NCBI RefSeq assembly: GCF_023221595.1
Contig: NZ_CP096563.1
Location: 5,079,001-5,143,000 of the forward strand
Reading direction: 5' to 3'
Length of the DNA stretch: 64,000 nucleotides
DNA from: Rhodococcus qingshengii JCM 15477
Lineage (GTDB): Bacteria; Actinomycetota; Actinomycetes; Mycobacteriales; Mycobacteriaceae
Below, piece after piece: positions 54,052 to 63,501 of the stretch (its first letter is position 1; the number at the start of each line of letters is the position of its first letter). The notes beneath the pieces are model-generated. The model made no database searches, was not told where the DNA came from, and worked only from the letters and a program-made list of their open reading frames with translations. The position numbers and the translations under genes are program-made.

Positions 54052-54733
54052 GGAAAATCCTCCTGGATCGAGCGTGGTGTTCGAGTGACCATTGTTCGAC
54101 CAACGGCCCTGTTGTTGCGGGTATATCTGCGACGCCCTCGACGGCTACGGCAGCCGCGGCGACGGTTTCGATGGTCGGGGCCGCTCGGAGCAACCATTCG
54201 ACCGGTTCTGCCGGATCCACCGGCAGTAGCTTCAGTGCCGCCGACGCCACCGTTTGGGCGTCGTCGTACAAACAAGATCTGGCTGCCTGTAGGTCGTCCA
54301 TCCCGGAGACCGCCGTGAAGACGCCCAACGCGAGCGGACGCATCGGATGCCCAGGCAGCGCCATGAGCATCTGCACCGCGGGGTGCTGCGGCCACAATCG
54401 CGACGCCAGTCTCGCCAGCCCACGGCCGAGCTGAATCGACGCCTCACGCAGCGGTGCGCTGGGAGTCCGAGCGAGCAGTTCCCTCGAGATGTCCTCGAGT
54501 TCGCCTGCACTACCCTCACTTACGGCCCAGCGGCGCGTGACCACCGTTGCAGCGGCCTCGACAAGTCCGACTGTTTCGAGTCGACCGCGAATGAAGTCAG
54601 GGACCTGACTCTGCAGGAGTCCGCCCGCCAGTGCCGGTTCCAACCCCGACGAGTGCGCGTGACCGCCGGTAGGCAGACGCCCGTCTGCCAAGAGCATCGA
54701 TGCTATCTCGGCAGACGCCGTCTCGATCGACAT
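54044..54733 (-). CDS. ureF: Urease accessory protein UreF
   Basis: This 229-residue helical protein has [22 protein letters not shown] at the N-terminus, the usual UreF opening, and later LGVFTAVSG. It is part of the UreDFG activation complex. Its start is 4 bp after the ureC stop. Confidence 0.9.
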   Translation of the reverse strand: MSIETASAEIASMLLADGRLPTGGHAHSSGLEPALAGGLLQSQVPDFIRGRLETVGLVEAAATVVTRRWAVSEGSAGELEDISRELLARTPSAPLREASIQLGRGLARLASRLWPQHPAVQMLMALPGHPMRPLALGVFTAVSGMDDLQAARSCLYDDAQTVASAALKLLPVDPAEPVEWLLRAAPTIETVAAAAVAVEGVADIPATTGPLVEQWSLEHHARSRRIFRA

Positions 54734-54737
54734 GGTT

Positions 54738-56447
54738 TCAGAACAGCATGTAGCGCTGAGCCATCGGCACTACGTCAACGGGGTTGGGCGCGATCAGGTC
54801 GCCGTTGACCTTGATGGCAAACGTCTCCGGATCGACGTCGATGGACGGCAGCGCCGTGTTGTTCGGCATATCCGCCTTGGTGAGGTGCCTCGTCGGACGA
54901 ACACCGGTAAGGGTGCGCGTGAGACCGAGACGGTCGGCCAGACCGTCCTCGATGGCCATCGGAGAGACGAACGTCGTGGACAGGTGCGGGGCCGATCCCG
55001 GAGTCGCCGCGATGGCCGGGCGAACGAACACCGGCTGCGGGGTCGGGATAGCAGCATTCGGATCACCAAGCGGCGCAGCAACTATCGCCCCGCCCTTGAT
55101 CACGGCAGAAGGACGGACTCCGAAGAACGCGGGATCCCACAGCACCAGGTCCGCCATCTTCCCGGCCTCGACCGAGCCGATCTCGTGATCGATACCGTGC
55201 GCCACCGCGGGGCAGATCGTGTACTTGGCGACGTAACGCCGCGCACGCTCGTTGTCGGCCGGCATGCTGGTGCCCAGCTTGCCGTACTGGGCCTTCATGA
55301 CGTGAGCCACCTGCCATGTCCGCAGGGTCACCTCACCGATACGGCCCATCGCCTGGGCGTCGGACGAGGTGATCGAGATGGCTCCGATGTCGTGCAGAAA
55401 GTCTTCTGCTGCAATCGTTGTCGGACGGATCCGGGACTCGGCAAAGGCAAGATCCTCCGGAACCCGGGGATTGAGCGCATGACACACGATGAGCATGTCG
55501 AGGTGCTCGGCAACCGTGTTGACGGTATGCGGCAACGTCGGATTGGTCGATGCCGGAAGAACGTTCGGCTCACCTGCCGTCACGATGATGTCCGGTGCGT
55601 GCCCGCCGCCGGCGCCTTCCGCATGGAACACGTGGATCCCGCGTCCGGCGATCGCATCCAAAGTGTGCTGTACGTAACCGGTTTCGTTGAGGCTGTCGGC
55701 GTGCAGCGCTACCTGAAGGCCGAACTCGTCGGCTGCGCGCAGAGCGGCGTCGATCGCGGCCGGAGTGGAACCCCAGTCCTCGTGAACCTTGAATCCGCCT
55801 GCGCCGGCGAGAGCTTCCTGACGCATGGCCTCATGACTGACGGTGCTGCCCTTGCCGAGGAGAAGAACGTTGAGCGGGATGTGGTCGAGGGCGCGGTGCA
55901 TCATCGTCAAGGACCAGGCGCCGGGTGTGACAGTGGTTGCCTTGCTTCCTTCGGTGGGGCCCGTTCCGCCGCCCGCCACGGTCGTCGTACCAGTGGCGAG
56001 TGCTTCCATCATCTCGACTTCACTGAGGAAGTGCACGTGAGTGTCGATCGCACCCGCGGTGAGGATCTTTCCCTCACCGGCGATCACGTCGGTGCTCGGC
56101 CCGATGAGCAACTTGGGGTGCACGCCATCCATGATGTCGGGGTTACCGGACTTGCCGATCGCAACGATGCGTCCGTCGCGAATTCCGACGTCTGCCCGGA
56201 CGATTCCCCAGTGATCGAGAATCACCGTGTTGGTGATGACGACGTCGAGAGCACCCTGGTCGCGAGTGGTCAGGCCCTGGCCCATCGACTCGCGGATGCT
56301 CTTACCGCCGCCGAAGACCATCTCGTCGCCGGTCGCGGTGTAGTCGTGCTCGATCTCGATCCACAGATCGGTGTCGGCCAAACGGATCTGGTCGCCTGCG
56401 GTCGGGCCGTACAGGGAGGCGTAGCCGCGTCGATCGATCCTGCTCAT
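54738..56447 (-). CDS. ureC: Urease alpha subunit
   Basis: This 569-residue protein carries all the catalytic elements: His137 and His139 (HVHF), carbamylated Lys220 (GFKVHEDWG), His249, His275 ([14 protein letters not shown]), the flap Cys322-His323 and Asp363 ([12 protein letters not shown]). It hydrolyses urea to ammonia and carbamate at a dinickel site. Several normally invariant spots differ mildly: the flap reads VCHALNP where VCHHL is usual, and HADSLNE stands for HTDTLNE. Its start overlaps the ureB stop (ATGA). Confidence 0.96.
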   Translation of the reverse strand: MSRIDRRGYASLYGPTAGDQIRLADTDLWIEIEHDYTATGDEMVFGGGKSIRESMGQGLTTRDQGALDVVITNTVILDHWGIVRADVGIRDGRIVAIGKSGNPDIMDGVHPKLLIGPSTDVIAGEGKILTAGAIDTHVHFLSEVEMMEALATGTTTVAGGGTGPTEGSKATTVTPGAWSLTMMHRALDHIPLNVLLLGKGSTVSHEAMRQEALAGAGGFKVHEDWGSTPAAIDAALRAADEFGLQVALHADSLNETGYVQHTLDAIAGRGIHVFHAEGAGGGHAPDIIVTAGEPNVLPASTNPTLPHTVNTVAEHLDMLIVCHALNPRVPEDLAFAESRIRPTTIAAEDFLHDIGAISITSSDAQAMGRIGEVTLRTWQVAHVMKAQYGKLGTSMPADNERARRYVAKYTICPAVAHGIDHEIGSVEAGKMADLVLWDPAFFGVRPSAVIKGGAIVAAPLGDPNAAIPTPQPVFVRPAIAATPGSAPHLSTTFVSPMAIEDGLADRLGLTRTLTGVRPTRHLTKADMPNNTALPSIDVDPETFAIKVNGDLIAPNPVDVVPMAQRYMLF

Positions 56448-56914
56448 TCGGCTGTCCTCTCAACTGTCGTCGCGGCGTCGTCCGGTGAATCCGCCTCGAC
56501 TGGAACATCACTCACACGCACGTTCACCGAGGACGCTCGCAAAGGTTCTTCGACCTCGACGCCGGGCGTGCCGAAGGGCATGACGGTCTTGGGCTCGCGC
56601 GCATGTGTCGGTAGGTCTTCGTCCGGCACGATCTGCAGGCCCGGAACCCTTTTGAGTCCGCCGAGCGCGATCAGTGTCACCGTTCTGCTGACCCCGGGTT
56701 CGAACCGAACCGACGTTCCCGAGGGGATGTCGAGCCGGAAGCCGTCTGCCGCTTCGCGATCGAAGGTCAACGCCGGGTTGGCCGCGGGAAGGTGGAGATG
56801 TGAACCGATCTGAATGGGGCGATCGCCGTCGTTGACGACGACCATCGTGATCTTCTCCGCGTCCGTGCCGAACTCGAGCGGTTCTGTGGACACACGTACT
56901 TCGCCGGGAATCAT
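56444..56914 (-). CDS. ureB: Urease beta subunit, extended
   Basis: This 156-residue protein matches UreB over about the first 100 residues ([50 protein letters not shown]). The usual length is near 105; about 50 extra residues with many acidic residues form a C-terminal extension. It is coupled on both sides by ATGA overlaps. Confidence 0.93.
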   Translation of the reverse strand: MIPGEVRVSTEPLEFGTDAEKITMVVVNDGDRPIQIGSHLHLPAANPALTFDREAADGFRLDIPSGTSVRFEPGVSRTVTLIALGGLKRVPGLQIVPDEDLPTHAREPKTVMPFGTPGVEVEEPLRASSVNVRVSDVPVEADSPDDAATTVERTAE

Positions 56915-57213
56915 CGAATGGGCTCCGTCACGGTGACCAGTTTGCGACCGTCCGGGAAAGTGGCCTCCACCTGGACGTTTGCAATCATCTCGGGTACCCC
57001 TTCCATCACGTCGTCGCGGGTGAGCACTTGCCGACCGGCGTTCATCAGTTCCGCAACCGTCATTCCGTCACGCGCGCGCTCGAGAATCCAGCACGAGATC
57101 AGTGCCATCGCTTCGGGGTAGTTCAGCAGTACCCCGCGCTCGCGGCGGTCACGGGCGACCATGCCCGCGACGCTCAGGAGCAGCTTTTCGGTATCTGAAG
57201 GGGTGAGGTGCAC
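56911..57213 (-). CDS. ureA: Urease gamma subunit
   Basis: This 100-residue protein has [38 protein letters not shown] and the C-terminal [23 protein letters not shown], the UreA signature. GTG 57213 is preceded by AAGGG and fits the family N-terminus; the frame extends upstream but without family features. It is the first gene of the operon; a TAATCT hexamer near 57270 on the minus strand could be its -10. Confidence 0.94.
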   Translation of the reverse strand: MHLTPSDTEKLLLSVAGMVARDRRERGVLLNYPEAMALISCWILERARDGMTVAELMNAGRQVLTRDDVMEGVPEMIANVQVEATFPDGRKLVTVTEPIR

Positions 57214-57424
57214 TGACAAGCCCTTCCGGTTGTGAAACGACATCGATCGACAGCGTGCTGTCGGGCCGAGATTAGCATTGTCCGAAGCGTCGTCAGTATC
57301 CACGAGATTCACGTCGTCGGCTACTTCAGCGCCCACTCGGCGCACTTGCGCTGCTCATCGAATTATTCGGGCGCCCAACGACGCTCAGCTCTGCGCACCG
57401 GAGTGGGAACTATCACCACAACCA

Positions 57425-57466
57425 AAAAGTTTCACCCCCGTCTCCTGTTGGAAACGGGGGTGAAAC
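57425..57466 (-). terminator. Terminator of the pst operon
   Basis: On the minus strand, a 13-bp stem (complement of 57454-57466 and 57429-57441) is followed by TTTTTGG. It is 28 bp past the pstB stop and separates pst from urease transcription. Confidence 0.9.
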
Positions 57467-57493
57467 ATGATCGTGCAGGGTTGATCCCGGGAC

Positions 57494-58270
57494 CTATCCG
57501 AAGCGGCCGGAGATGTAGTCCTCGGTGGCCTTCTGCGTCGGGTTCGAGAAGATCTTCTCGGTGTCGTCGATCTCGACGAGCTGACCGGGCTTGCCGGTTG
57601 CCTCGAGGTTGAAGAATGCCGTCTGGTCACTCACACGCGCAGCCTGCTGCATGTTGTGCGTGACGATGACGATCGTGAAGTCCTTCTTCAGCTCGGTGAT
57701 CAGGTCTTCGATCGCGAGAGTCGAGATCGGGTCGAGCGCGGAGCACGGCTCGTCCATGAGCAGGACGTCGGGCGAGACCGCGATGGCACGCGCGATGCAC
57801 AGACGCTGCTGCTGACCGCCTGAGAGGCCGCCACCGGGCTTGTCGAGGCGATCCTTGACCTCGTTCCACAGGTTGGCACCGCGCAGCGAACGCTCGGCCA
57901 CCTCGTCGAGCTTCTTCTTGCTGCGCTCGCCCTGCAACTTCAAGCCCGCGACGACGTTGTCCTTGATGGACATGGTCGGGAAGGGGTTGGGTCGCTGGAA
58001 CACCATGCCGATGGTCTTGCGAACACCGACCGGATCGACGTTCGAGCCGTAGATGTCCTCGCCGTCGAGCAGCACCGAACCCTCGACGCGCGCACCGGGA
58101 ATCACTTCGTGCATGCGATTGAGTGAACGGAGAACGGTGGACTTGCCGCAACCGGACGGGCCGATGAAGGCGGTGACGCTCCGGGGCGGGACGGACAGGC
58201 CCACATCGGCAACGGCGTGGAACTTGCCGTAGTAGATGTTGACGTCCTTGAGATCCAGACGCTTGGCCAT
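57494..58270 (-). CDS. pstB: Phosphate ABC transporter ATPase
   Basis: This 258-residue ATPase has Walker [10 protein letters not shown] at 37-45, signature LSGGQ at 149-153 and Walker B LLMDEP at 170-175. PstB powers high-affinity phosphate import. It is the last pst gene, 58 bp after pstA, and corresponds to PhoT (Rv0820). Confidence 0.96.
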   Translation of the reverse strand: MAKRLDLKDVNIYYGKFHAVADVGLSVPPRSVTAFIGPSGCGKSTVLRSLNRMHEVIPGARVEGSVLLDGEDIYGSNVDPVGVRKTIGMVFQRPNPFPTMSIKDNVVAGLKLQGERSKKKLDEVAERSLRGANLWNEVKDRLDKPGGGLSGGQQQRLCIARAIAVSPDVLLMDEPCSALDPISTLAIEDLITELKKDFTIVIVTHNMQQAARVSDQTAFFNLEATGKPGQLVEIDDTEKIFSNPTQKATEDYISGRFG

Positions 58271-58328
58271 TACCGGCTCCCTACTGAGTTGTTGACGCTG
58301 TTGAGTACGAACATGTTCCGAGGCCGCA

Positions 58329-59237
58329 TCACTTACTTCTGACCTGTGAGAAGTGACCGATCAGCTTCGCGACGATGTTGAGGATCGCGATCAGCAGGAT
58401 CAGGGTCAGTGCTGCGCCCCAGATGCGGTTGGTGCCGGCGTCGGTGGGGTTGTTCATCTCGGCGACCATGACGGAAGGCAGTGTGCCCATTTCGCCGTTG
58501 AACAGGTCGAAGTTGATGAACGGTGCGTAGCCGACGAGGATCAGCAGCGGTGCGGTCTCACCGAGCACGCGGGCCAGGGCCAGCATGACGCCGGTGATGA
58601 TGCCGGGAAGTGCCGTCGGCAGAACGATTTTCGAGATGGTCTTCCACTTCGGCACACCGAGCGCGTACGACGCCTCTCGCAGATCCATCGGGACGATGCG
58701 CAGCATTTCCTCGGTGGAGCGGATGACGACCGGGACCATCAGAAGGACCAGAGCCAATGACACCGCAAACGCGGACTTGGGGAAGCCGAAGGTCGCGATC
58801 CACAGGGCGTAGATGAACAGCGCGGCCACGATCGACGGAACACCGCTGAGGATGTCGACCATGAACGTGGTCAGCTTGCCCAGCTTCGACTTCCGGTCGG
58901 CGTACTCCACCAGGTAGATCGCGACGAAGATACCGAGCGGGATGGAGAAGACCGCGCACACGATGCCTTGCAGCAGGGTGCCGATCAATGCGTGATAGAT
59001 ACCGCCGCCGTCGGCCGACGCCGTCAATCCGCTCAGCGAGTTGGTGAACCAGGTAGGCGACGTCAGAGCGGGCAGGCCCTTGGCGATGACCGTGAAGAGC
59101 ACCCAGACCAACGGGATGAGCGCGATGACGACTGCCAGGCTCACCAGGATGGTCGCGATGACGTCCTTGGCACGACGACGAGCGCCGACGCCTTGGAAAG
59201 TGGGGGCCTTGACCGGCCGGTCCAGAGTGGAGGTCAT
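58329..59237 (-). CDS. pstA: Phosphate ABC transporter permease
   Basis: This 302-residue membrane protein has six predicted helices and the EAA-like loop [37 protein letters not shown], typical of PstA. It forms the channel with PstC. It begins 3 bp after the pstC stop. Confidence 0.95.
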   Translation of the reverse strand: MTSTLDRPVKAPTFQGVGARRRAKDVIATILVSLAVVIALIPLVWVLFTVIAKGLPALTSPTWFTNSLSGLTASADGGGIYHALIGTLLQGIVCAVFSIPLGIFVAIYLVEYADRKSKLGKLTTFMVDILSGVPSIVAALFIYALWIATFGFPKSAFAVSLALVLLMVPVVIRSTEEMLRIVPMDLREASYALGVPKWKTISKIVLPTALPGIITGVMLALARVLGETAPLLILVGYAPFINFDLFNGEMGTLPSVMVAEMNNPTDAGTNRIWGAALTLILLIAILNIVAKLIGHFSQVRSK

Positions 59238-59240
59238 GGG

Positions 59241-60332
59241 TCAGTCCTTCTTTCCGGCGATCACTGCGCGGGCAGCCGCGTTGACGACGAAGGTCAGTAC
59301 GAACAGCACCAGTCCGGCCGCGATGTACGCGCCTGCCTGGATGTCGTTGTTGAACTCCGCGTAGCCGAGGGCGATCTTGGAGGCGATGGTCGAGCCGCCG
59401 TCGAACAGCGACCAGCCGAAGGCCTGAGAGGTGGTGCGCAGGATCAGGTAGAGCGCCATCGTCTCACCGAGTGCGCGTCCGAGACCGAGCATCGAGCCGC
59501 TGATGTAGCCGGACTTACCGAACGGGATGACCGTGGTGCGCACAACTTCCCAGCGCGTGGCGCCGAGGGCGAGTGCGGCTTCGATCTGTGATCGCGGGGT
59601 CTGGATGAACACCTCGCGGGTCACTGCGGTGATGACCGGAAGGATCATCACGGCGAGGACGATGCCTGCGGTGAAGATGGTGCCGCCGCCGGTGATCGAT
59701 CCGCTGCCGTCGGCGAAGAGCGGGAACCAGCCGAGAGTGTCGTTGAGCCACACCGCGACCGGGGTGATCGCCGGAGCGAAGACGAGAAGTCCCCACAGGC
59801 CGTAGACGATGGACGGCACAGCTGCCAGAAGGTCGATCGTGTACGACAGTGGCCGCGTGAGCCACTTGGGTGAGTACGAAGTCAGGAAGATCGCAATGCC
59901 CAGTGCGATCGGCATCGCGAGCACCAGTGCGAACAGCGAGACCAACACCGTGACCTGGAAAAGATCGAGGACACCGAACGCCATCGCGTTGATGTTCTGC
60001 GTGACCCATTCACGGCTGGTCAGGAAGTTGACCTGGTTCCGGCTCAAAGCAGGAACAGCACGCCAGATCAGGAACGCGCCGATCGCCGCGATGACAACCG
60101 TGATGAAGATTGCCGAACCGGAGGCGAGCGAGCTGAAGATGCGGTCACCCGGACGGGTCACCGTCTTGCTGTTGCCGCTACCCGGACCGTCACCCTTCGG
60201 AGGATGCTCGGTTTCTGGAGCCTTGGTGGAAGTAATCGTGTCCTCCGTGGTGCCGTTCGGACCGCCCACCCCGGCCCCGCTGGTTGCGGGGCCGGGAGAA
60301 CGAGATGTCGAGGTGATGGGCGCGTCACTCAT
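59241..60332 (-). CDS. pstC: Phosphate ABC transporter permease
   Basis: This 363-residue protein has a 60-residue Gly/Pro/Thr-rich cytoplasmic leader, then about six helices and the loop EVFIQTPRSQIEAALALGATRWEVVRTTVIPFGKSG, typical of PstC. It lies 62 bp after pstS. Confidence 0.95.
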   Translation of the reverse strand: MSDAPITSTSRSPGPATSGAGVGGPNGTTEDTITSTKAPETEHPPKGDGPGSGNSKTVTRPGDRIFSSLASGSAIFITVVIAAIGAFLIWRAVPALSRNQVNFLTSREWVTQNINAMAFGVLDLFQVTVLVSLFALVLAMPIALGIAIFLTSYSPKWLTRPLSYTIDLLAAVPSIVYGLWGLLVFAPAITPVAVWLNDTLGWFPLFADGSGSITGGGTIFTAGIVLAVMILPVITAVTREVFIQTPRSQIEAALALGATRWEVVRTTVIPFGKSGYISGSMLGLGRALGETMALYLILRTTSQAFGWSLFDGGSTIASKIALGYAEFNNDIQAGAYIAAGLVLFVLTFVVNAAARAVIAGKKD

Positions 60333-60394
60333 GCGCGCTCACTTCCTTCACGTCTGAATGTAGATCCATGAGCTTGTCCGCACGAGTCTCTAGG

Positions 60395-61513
60395 TCAGCT
60401 GATTGCCGTGATGGACGCGTTGAGGCGATCCTGGACGTTGGACGGCAGCGGGACGTAACCCTGCTCGGCCAGGTTGGCCTGACCCTCGTTGGCCGCGCTC
60501 GTCAGGAACGACTTCACTGCTGCGGAGGTGTCCGCGTCGTAGCCCTTGGAGCAGACGATCGAGTACGTGGCGAGAACCAGCGGGTAGGCGCCGGCTTCGT
60601 TGGTCTTGAAGATCGACGCGAGGTCGAGCGTCAGGTCGCCGGTTGCGTCGGACTTGAACTTCGCGCCTGCGATCGACTTCGCGGCCGTGTCGTTGGTCAG
60701 TGCGACTGCCTCGGAGCCGGTGTTGATTTCGGCAACCGAGAGCTTGTTCTGATCGGCGAACGACTTCTCGACGTAGGTGATCGAACCCGGTGCCGTGGCA
60801 ACTGCCTGTGCAACGCCCGCCGAACCCTTGGCGCCCTCACCGACGCCACCGGTGAAGTCGGACCCTGCGCCCGACGTCCAAGCACCGTTCGATGCCGCGT
60901 CGAGGTACTTCTGGAAGTTGTCGGTGGTACCCGAGGAATCGGAGCGGATCACGGTGGTGATCTTCTCGTCGGGAAGCGATGCACCGGAGTTGAGCGCGGC
61001 GATTGCCGGATCGTTCCACTTGGTGATGCCGCCGTTGAAGATCTTCGCGAGAACCTCTGCGTTGAGAACGAGCTTGTCGACGCCGTCGAGGTTGTATGCA
61101 ACTGCGATCGGGCCGAAGACGAGGGGAAGGTTCCAGGCTTCGCCGCCGACGCAACGCTCCTTGGCCTTGTCGGCCTGCTCGTCCTTGATGGCCGAGTCGG
61201 AGCCGGCGAAGTCGATCTGGCCGGCGATGAACTGTGTACGACCGTCGCCCGAACCGCTGGGGTTGTACGCGACGTTGACCGTCTTGCCCTTTTCCTGGCA
61301 CACGGAGATGTAAGTGGCGACGAACTGGTCCATGGCGTTCTTCTGTGCCGAGGAACCAGCGGCAGAGAGGTTGCTCTTGCCTTCGCACGTTGCGTTCGAT
61401 GCGGACGCGTCCACACCCGTCGACGACGAGTTGTTGTCGCTGCCACATGCGGCCAAGGTCATGGCGCCCACGGCCACTACACCAAGCAGGGCACCACTGC
61501 GCTTGAGATTCAC
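60395..61513 (-). CDS. pstS: Phosphate-binding lipoprotein
   Basis: This 372-residue protein has a lipoprotein signal with lipobox LAAC (Cys23) and PstS motifs AAGSSAQKNAMDQF, GSGDGRTQFIAGQIDFAGSDSAI, and RSDSSGTTDNFQKYL. It captures phosphate at the cell surface. GTG 61513 has GGAGG 6-7 nt upstream. It heads the operon pstSCAB and has a PHO-box-like repeat about 140 bp upstream. Confidence 0.95.
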   Translation of the reverse strand: MNLKRSGALLGVVAVGAMTLAACGSDNNSSSTGVDASASNATCEGKSNLSAAGSSAQKNAMDQFVATYISVCQEKGKTVNVAYNPSGSGDGRTQFIAGQIDFAGSDSAIKDEQADKAKERCVGGEAWNLPLVFGPIAVAYNLDGVDKLVLNAEVLAKIFNGGITKWNDPAIAALNSGASLPDEKITTVIRSDSSGTTDNFQKYLDAASNGAWTSGAGSDFTGGVGEGAKGSAGVAQAVATAPGSITYVEKSFADQNKLSVAEINTGSEAVALTNDTAAKSIAGAKFKSDATGDLTLDLASIFKTNEAGAYPLVLATYSIVCSKGYDADTSAAVKSFLTSAANEGQANLAEQGYVPLPSNVQDRLNASITAIS

Positions 61514-61618
61514 CAAGATCCTCCGGAAATCGCTACCGCCACGCCCACGATCGGGCGGCGACATGAGACGCAGAATGATTGAAATCTGCATCAGGCAACA
61601 CGGCGCTGCCCACAGAGA

Positions 61619-61624
61619 AAAGTA
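61619..61624 (-). promoter_or_regulatory. Candidate pstS -10 element
   Basis: The minus strand reads TACTTT here, 27 nt downstream of the PHO-box-like repeats, so that those repeats would lie directly upstream of the -35 region, as expected for PhoP activation. Confidence 0.45.
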
Positions 61625-61651
61625 GGCGGGCGCGGTGTCCGGCTGGACCAC

Positions 61652-61673
61652 ACATGGTTAACGCAGAATGAAC
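61652..61673 (-). promoter_or_regulatory. Candidate PHO box of pstS (two 11-nt direct repeats)
   Basis: On the minus strand GTTCATTCTGC (61673-61663) and GTTAACCATGT (61662-61652) are adjacent 11-nt units, each beginning GTT. The match to PHO-box units is good in the first and partial in the second. It lies upstream of pstS, the classic PhoP target. Confidence 0.6.
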
Positions 61674-61706
61674 AGACTGGACATTTCTGCGTGTCCGACT
61701 GTGACG

Positions 61707-62606
61707 TCAGAGCGCGCGGGCGTAAGCCATGTCCACGTGGAACCGATCGAAGCCGAGTCGTTCGTACGTGTGGAGGGCGGCCGTGTTGTCGCCTTCGACG
61801 TACAGAAGGACGGTTCCGAGGCCGCGATCACGCAGGTAATGCATGCCCGCGAGAGTCAGCACTCGGCCGAGACCTCGTCCCTGCGCCGCGGGATCGATCC
61901 CCACGACGTACACCTCCCCCAGCTCCGGATCGTCACCTTCGGGTGCGTGCACCTTGGTCCAGTGAAAGCCGAGAAGAGTATCGGGATCGGTGTCCGCGAA
62001 CGCCATGAACAGACCAGCAGGGTCGAACCAACCTTCGGCCGTTCTCTCGTCGATCTCCGCCTGGGTCCAGCCACCCTGCTCGGGATGCCAGGAGAAGGCC
62101 GCATTGTTGACGCGAAGGATCTCGGAATCGTCTTCGGGTCCACCATACGTCCGAATCGTCACACCTTCGGGCACAACGATTTCCGGAAGCTGCGGAGCAT
62201 CGAGTGGTCGACGCAGCTGCAGGAGTTCACGAACGCTGACCAGATCGAGGCTCTTGGCGAATTCGACTGCGGCGTCGACGTTTCCGTGCGCCCAGACACG
62301 CGTGCCCGGCCGGCCCTCGTCGAATACCGCTGCGGCAAGCCTGGTTCCGATGCCGCGGCGCCGCGCCTGCGGGTCGACCACCAACTCCGCCATGTCGGGA
62401 TGCTCGTCCGAACCGGCTTGCAGCTGCGCATAACCGACGACTGCATCGCCGTCGAGTTCGAGGAAGTGTCGCGCGCCGCCGCGCCCGGCAACGGCATGGC
62501 GCCCCTGTTCCGACACGGGCGCCTTGCCGTCGAACTCGGTTGCGCGATCGAGAAGCGCGGAAACCTGCTCGGCGAATCCAGCCGGCAGTGAATCTGTCCA
62601 ACCCAC
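61707..62606 (-). CDS. mshD: Mycothiol synthase (tandem GNAT)
   Basis: This 299-residue protein has two GNAT domains: MAELVVDPQARRRGIGTRLAA in the first and GEVYVVGIDPAAQGRGLGRVLTLAGMHYL in the second, with NNAAFSWHPEQGGWT and GFHWTKVH as in MshD. It acetylates Cys-GlcN-Ins in the last step of mycothiol synthesis. Its GTG is one base after the glnR stop, so the two are co-transcribed. Confidence 0.93.
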   Translation of the reverse strand: MGWTDSLPAGFAEQVSALLDRATEFDGKAPVSEQGRHAVAGRGGARHFLELDGDAVVGYAQLQAGSDEHPDMAELVVDPQARRRGIGTRLAAAVFDEGRPGTRVWAHGNVDAAVEFAKSLDLVSVRELLQLRRPLDAPQLPEIVVPEGVTIRTYGGPEDDSEILRVNNAAFSWHPEQGGWTQAEIDERTAEGWFDPAGLFMAFADTDPDTLLGFHWTKVHAPEGDDPELGEVYVVGIDPAAQGRGLGRVLTLAGMHYLRDRGLGTVLLYVEGDNTAALHTYERLGFDRFHVDMAYARAL

Positions 62607-62607
62607 G

Positions 62608-63360
62608 TCAGACCACCGATCCGTCGGCCGCGTCGTAGTCGACGTCCTCGTCGTCCTCGAACTGAACGGGAGCAGCTGCGCCACCCTTGGCCCTGGTCGG
62701 ACGCACTGCCTTATATCCGACATTTCGGACTGTACCGATCAAGGACTCGTATTCGGTGCCGAGTTTCGCCCGCAGACGACGCACGTGGACGTCGACCGTC
62801 CTGGTGCCGCCGAAGAAGTCGTAGCCCCACACTTCCTGCAGCAGCTGCGCCCGGGTGAATACCCGTCCGGCGTGCTGCGCGAGGTACTTGAGCAGCTCGA
62901 ATTCCTTGTAAGTCAAATCAAGGGGCCGTCCACGCAGTCGTGCCGTGTACGTCCCCTCGTCGATAACCAGTTCGCCCAGCGTGATCTTTCCCGACGCTTC
63001 CGGACTGGCCACACCGCCGCTGCGGGCGACCAACAACCGCAATCGGGCGTCCACCTCAGCCGGACCGGTACCGGGAAGCAGGATGTCGTCCAACCCCCAG
63101 TCGGCGTTGACGGCAACGAGTCCGCCTTCGGTGAGGACGGCGACCACAGGTACTGCGGATCCTGTGCTTCCGAGCAATCGACACAACCCGCGTGCGGCAG
63201 CCAGATCGGTGCGCGCATCCACCAATGCCACGTCCGCGGAACTTGCCTCGAGTAGCGAGGAAACCTCTGTGGGGGCAGGCCGAACCGAGTGCGCCAGCAA
63301 CGCCAACGCCGGTAGTACAGCTTCCGGGTTGGGGTCGGAGGTGAGGAGGAGCAGTTCCAC
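62608..63360 (-). CDS. glnR: GlnR-type nitrogen regulator (OmpR family)
   Basis: This 250-residue protein has a receiver-like domain ([10 protein letters not shown] with Asp48) and a winged-helix domain ([53 protein letters not shown]). The text is nearly that of mycobacterial GlnR, with LCRLLGSTG and [15 protein letters not shown]. GlnR is an orphan regulator that works without a partner kinase and controls nitrogen genes. Its place next to mshD equals Rv0818-Rv0819. It could control the urease and ureide genes in this window. Confidence 0.92.
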   Translation of the reverse strand: MELLLLTSDPNPEAVLPALALLAHSVRPAPTEVSSLLEASSADVALVDARTDLAAARGLCRLLGSTGSAVPVVAVLTEGGLVAVNADWGLDDILLPGTGPAEVDARLRLLVARSGGVASPEASGKITLGELVIDEGTYTARLRGRPLDLTYKEFELLKYLAQHAGRVFTRAQLLQEVWGYDFFGGTRTVDVHVRRLRAKLGTEYESLIGTVRNVGYKAVRPTRAKGGAAAPVQFEDDEDVDYDAADGSVV

Positions 63361-63501
63361 ACGGCCTCCTATCTAGTAGCCCGCGCAACCCGTGAGGGCA
63401 ACGCTCGAGTAGTTCGACGCTTTTGGTCGGTCCCTACATTAGCGTGCCTGGTACCGGGGCCGTCGCATCGAACCCCGACCGGAGTCCGTCACAATGGTGC
63501 G

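Noticed and set aside
54732..56813. A 693-codon plus-strand reading frame opposite ureC/ureB
   Set aside because: It is a GC-driven shadow: ureC and ureB on the minus strand carry complete family motifs, while this frame is low-complexity and Arg/Gly/Asp rich with none.
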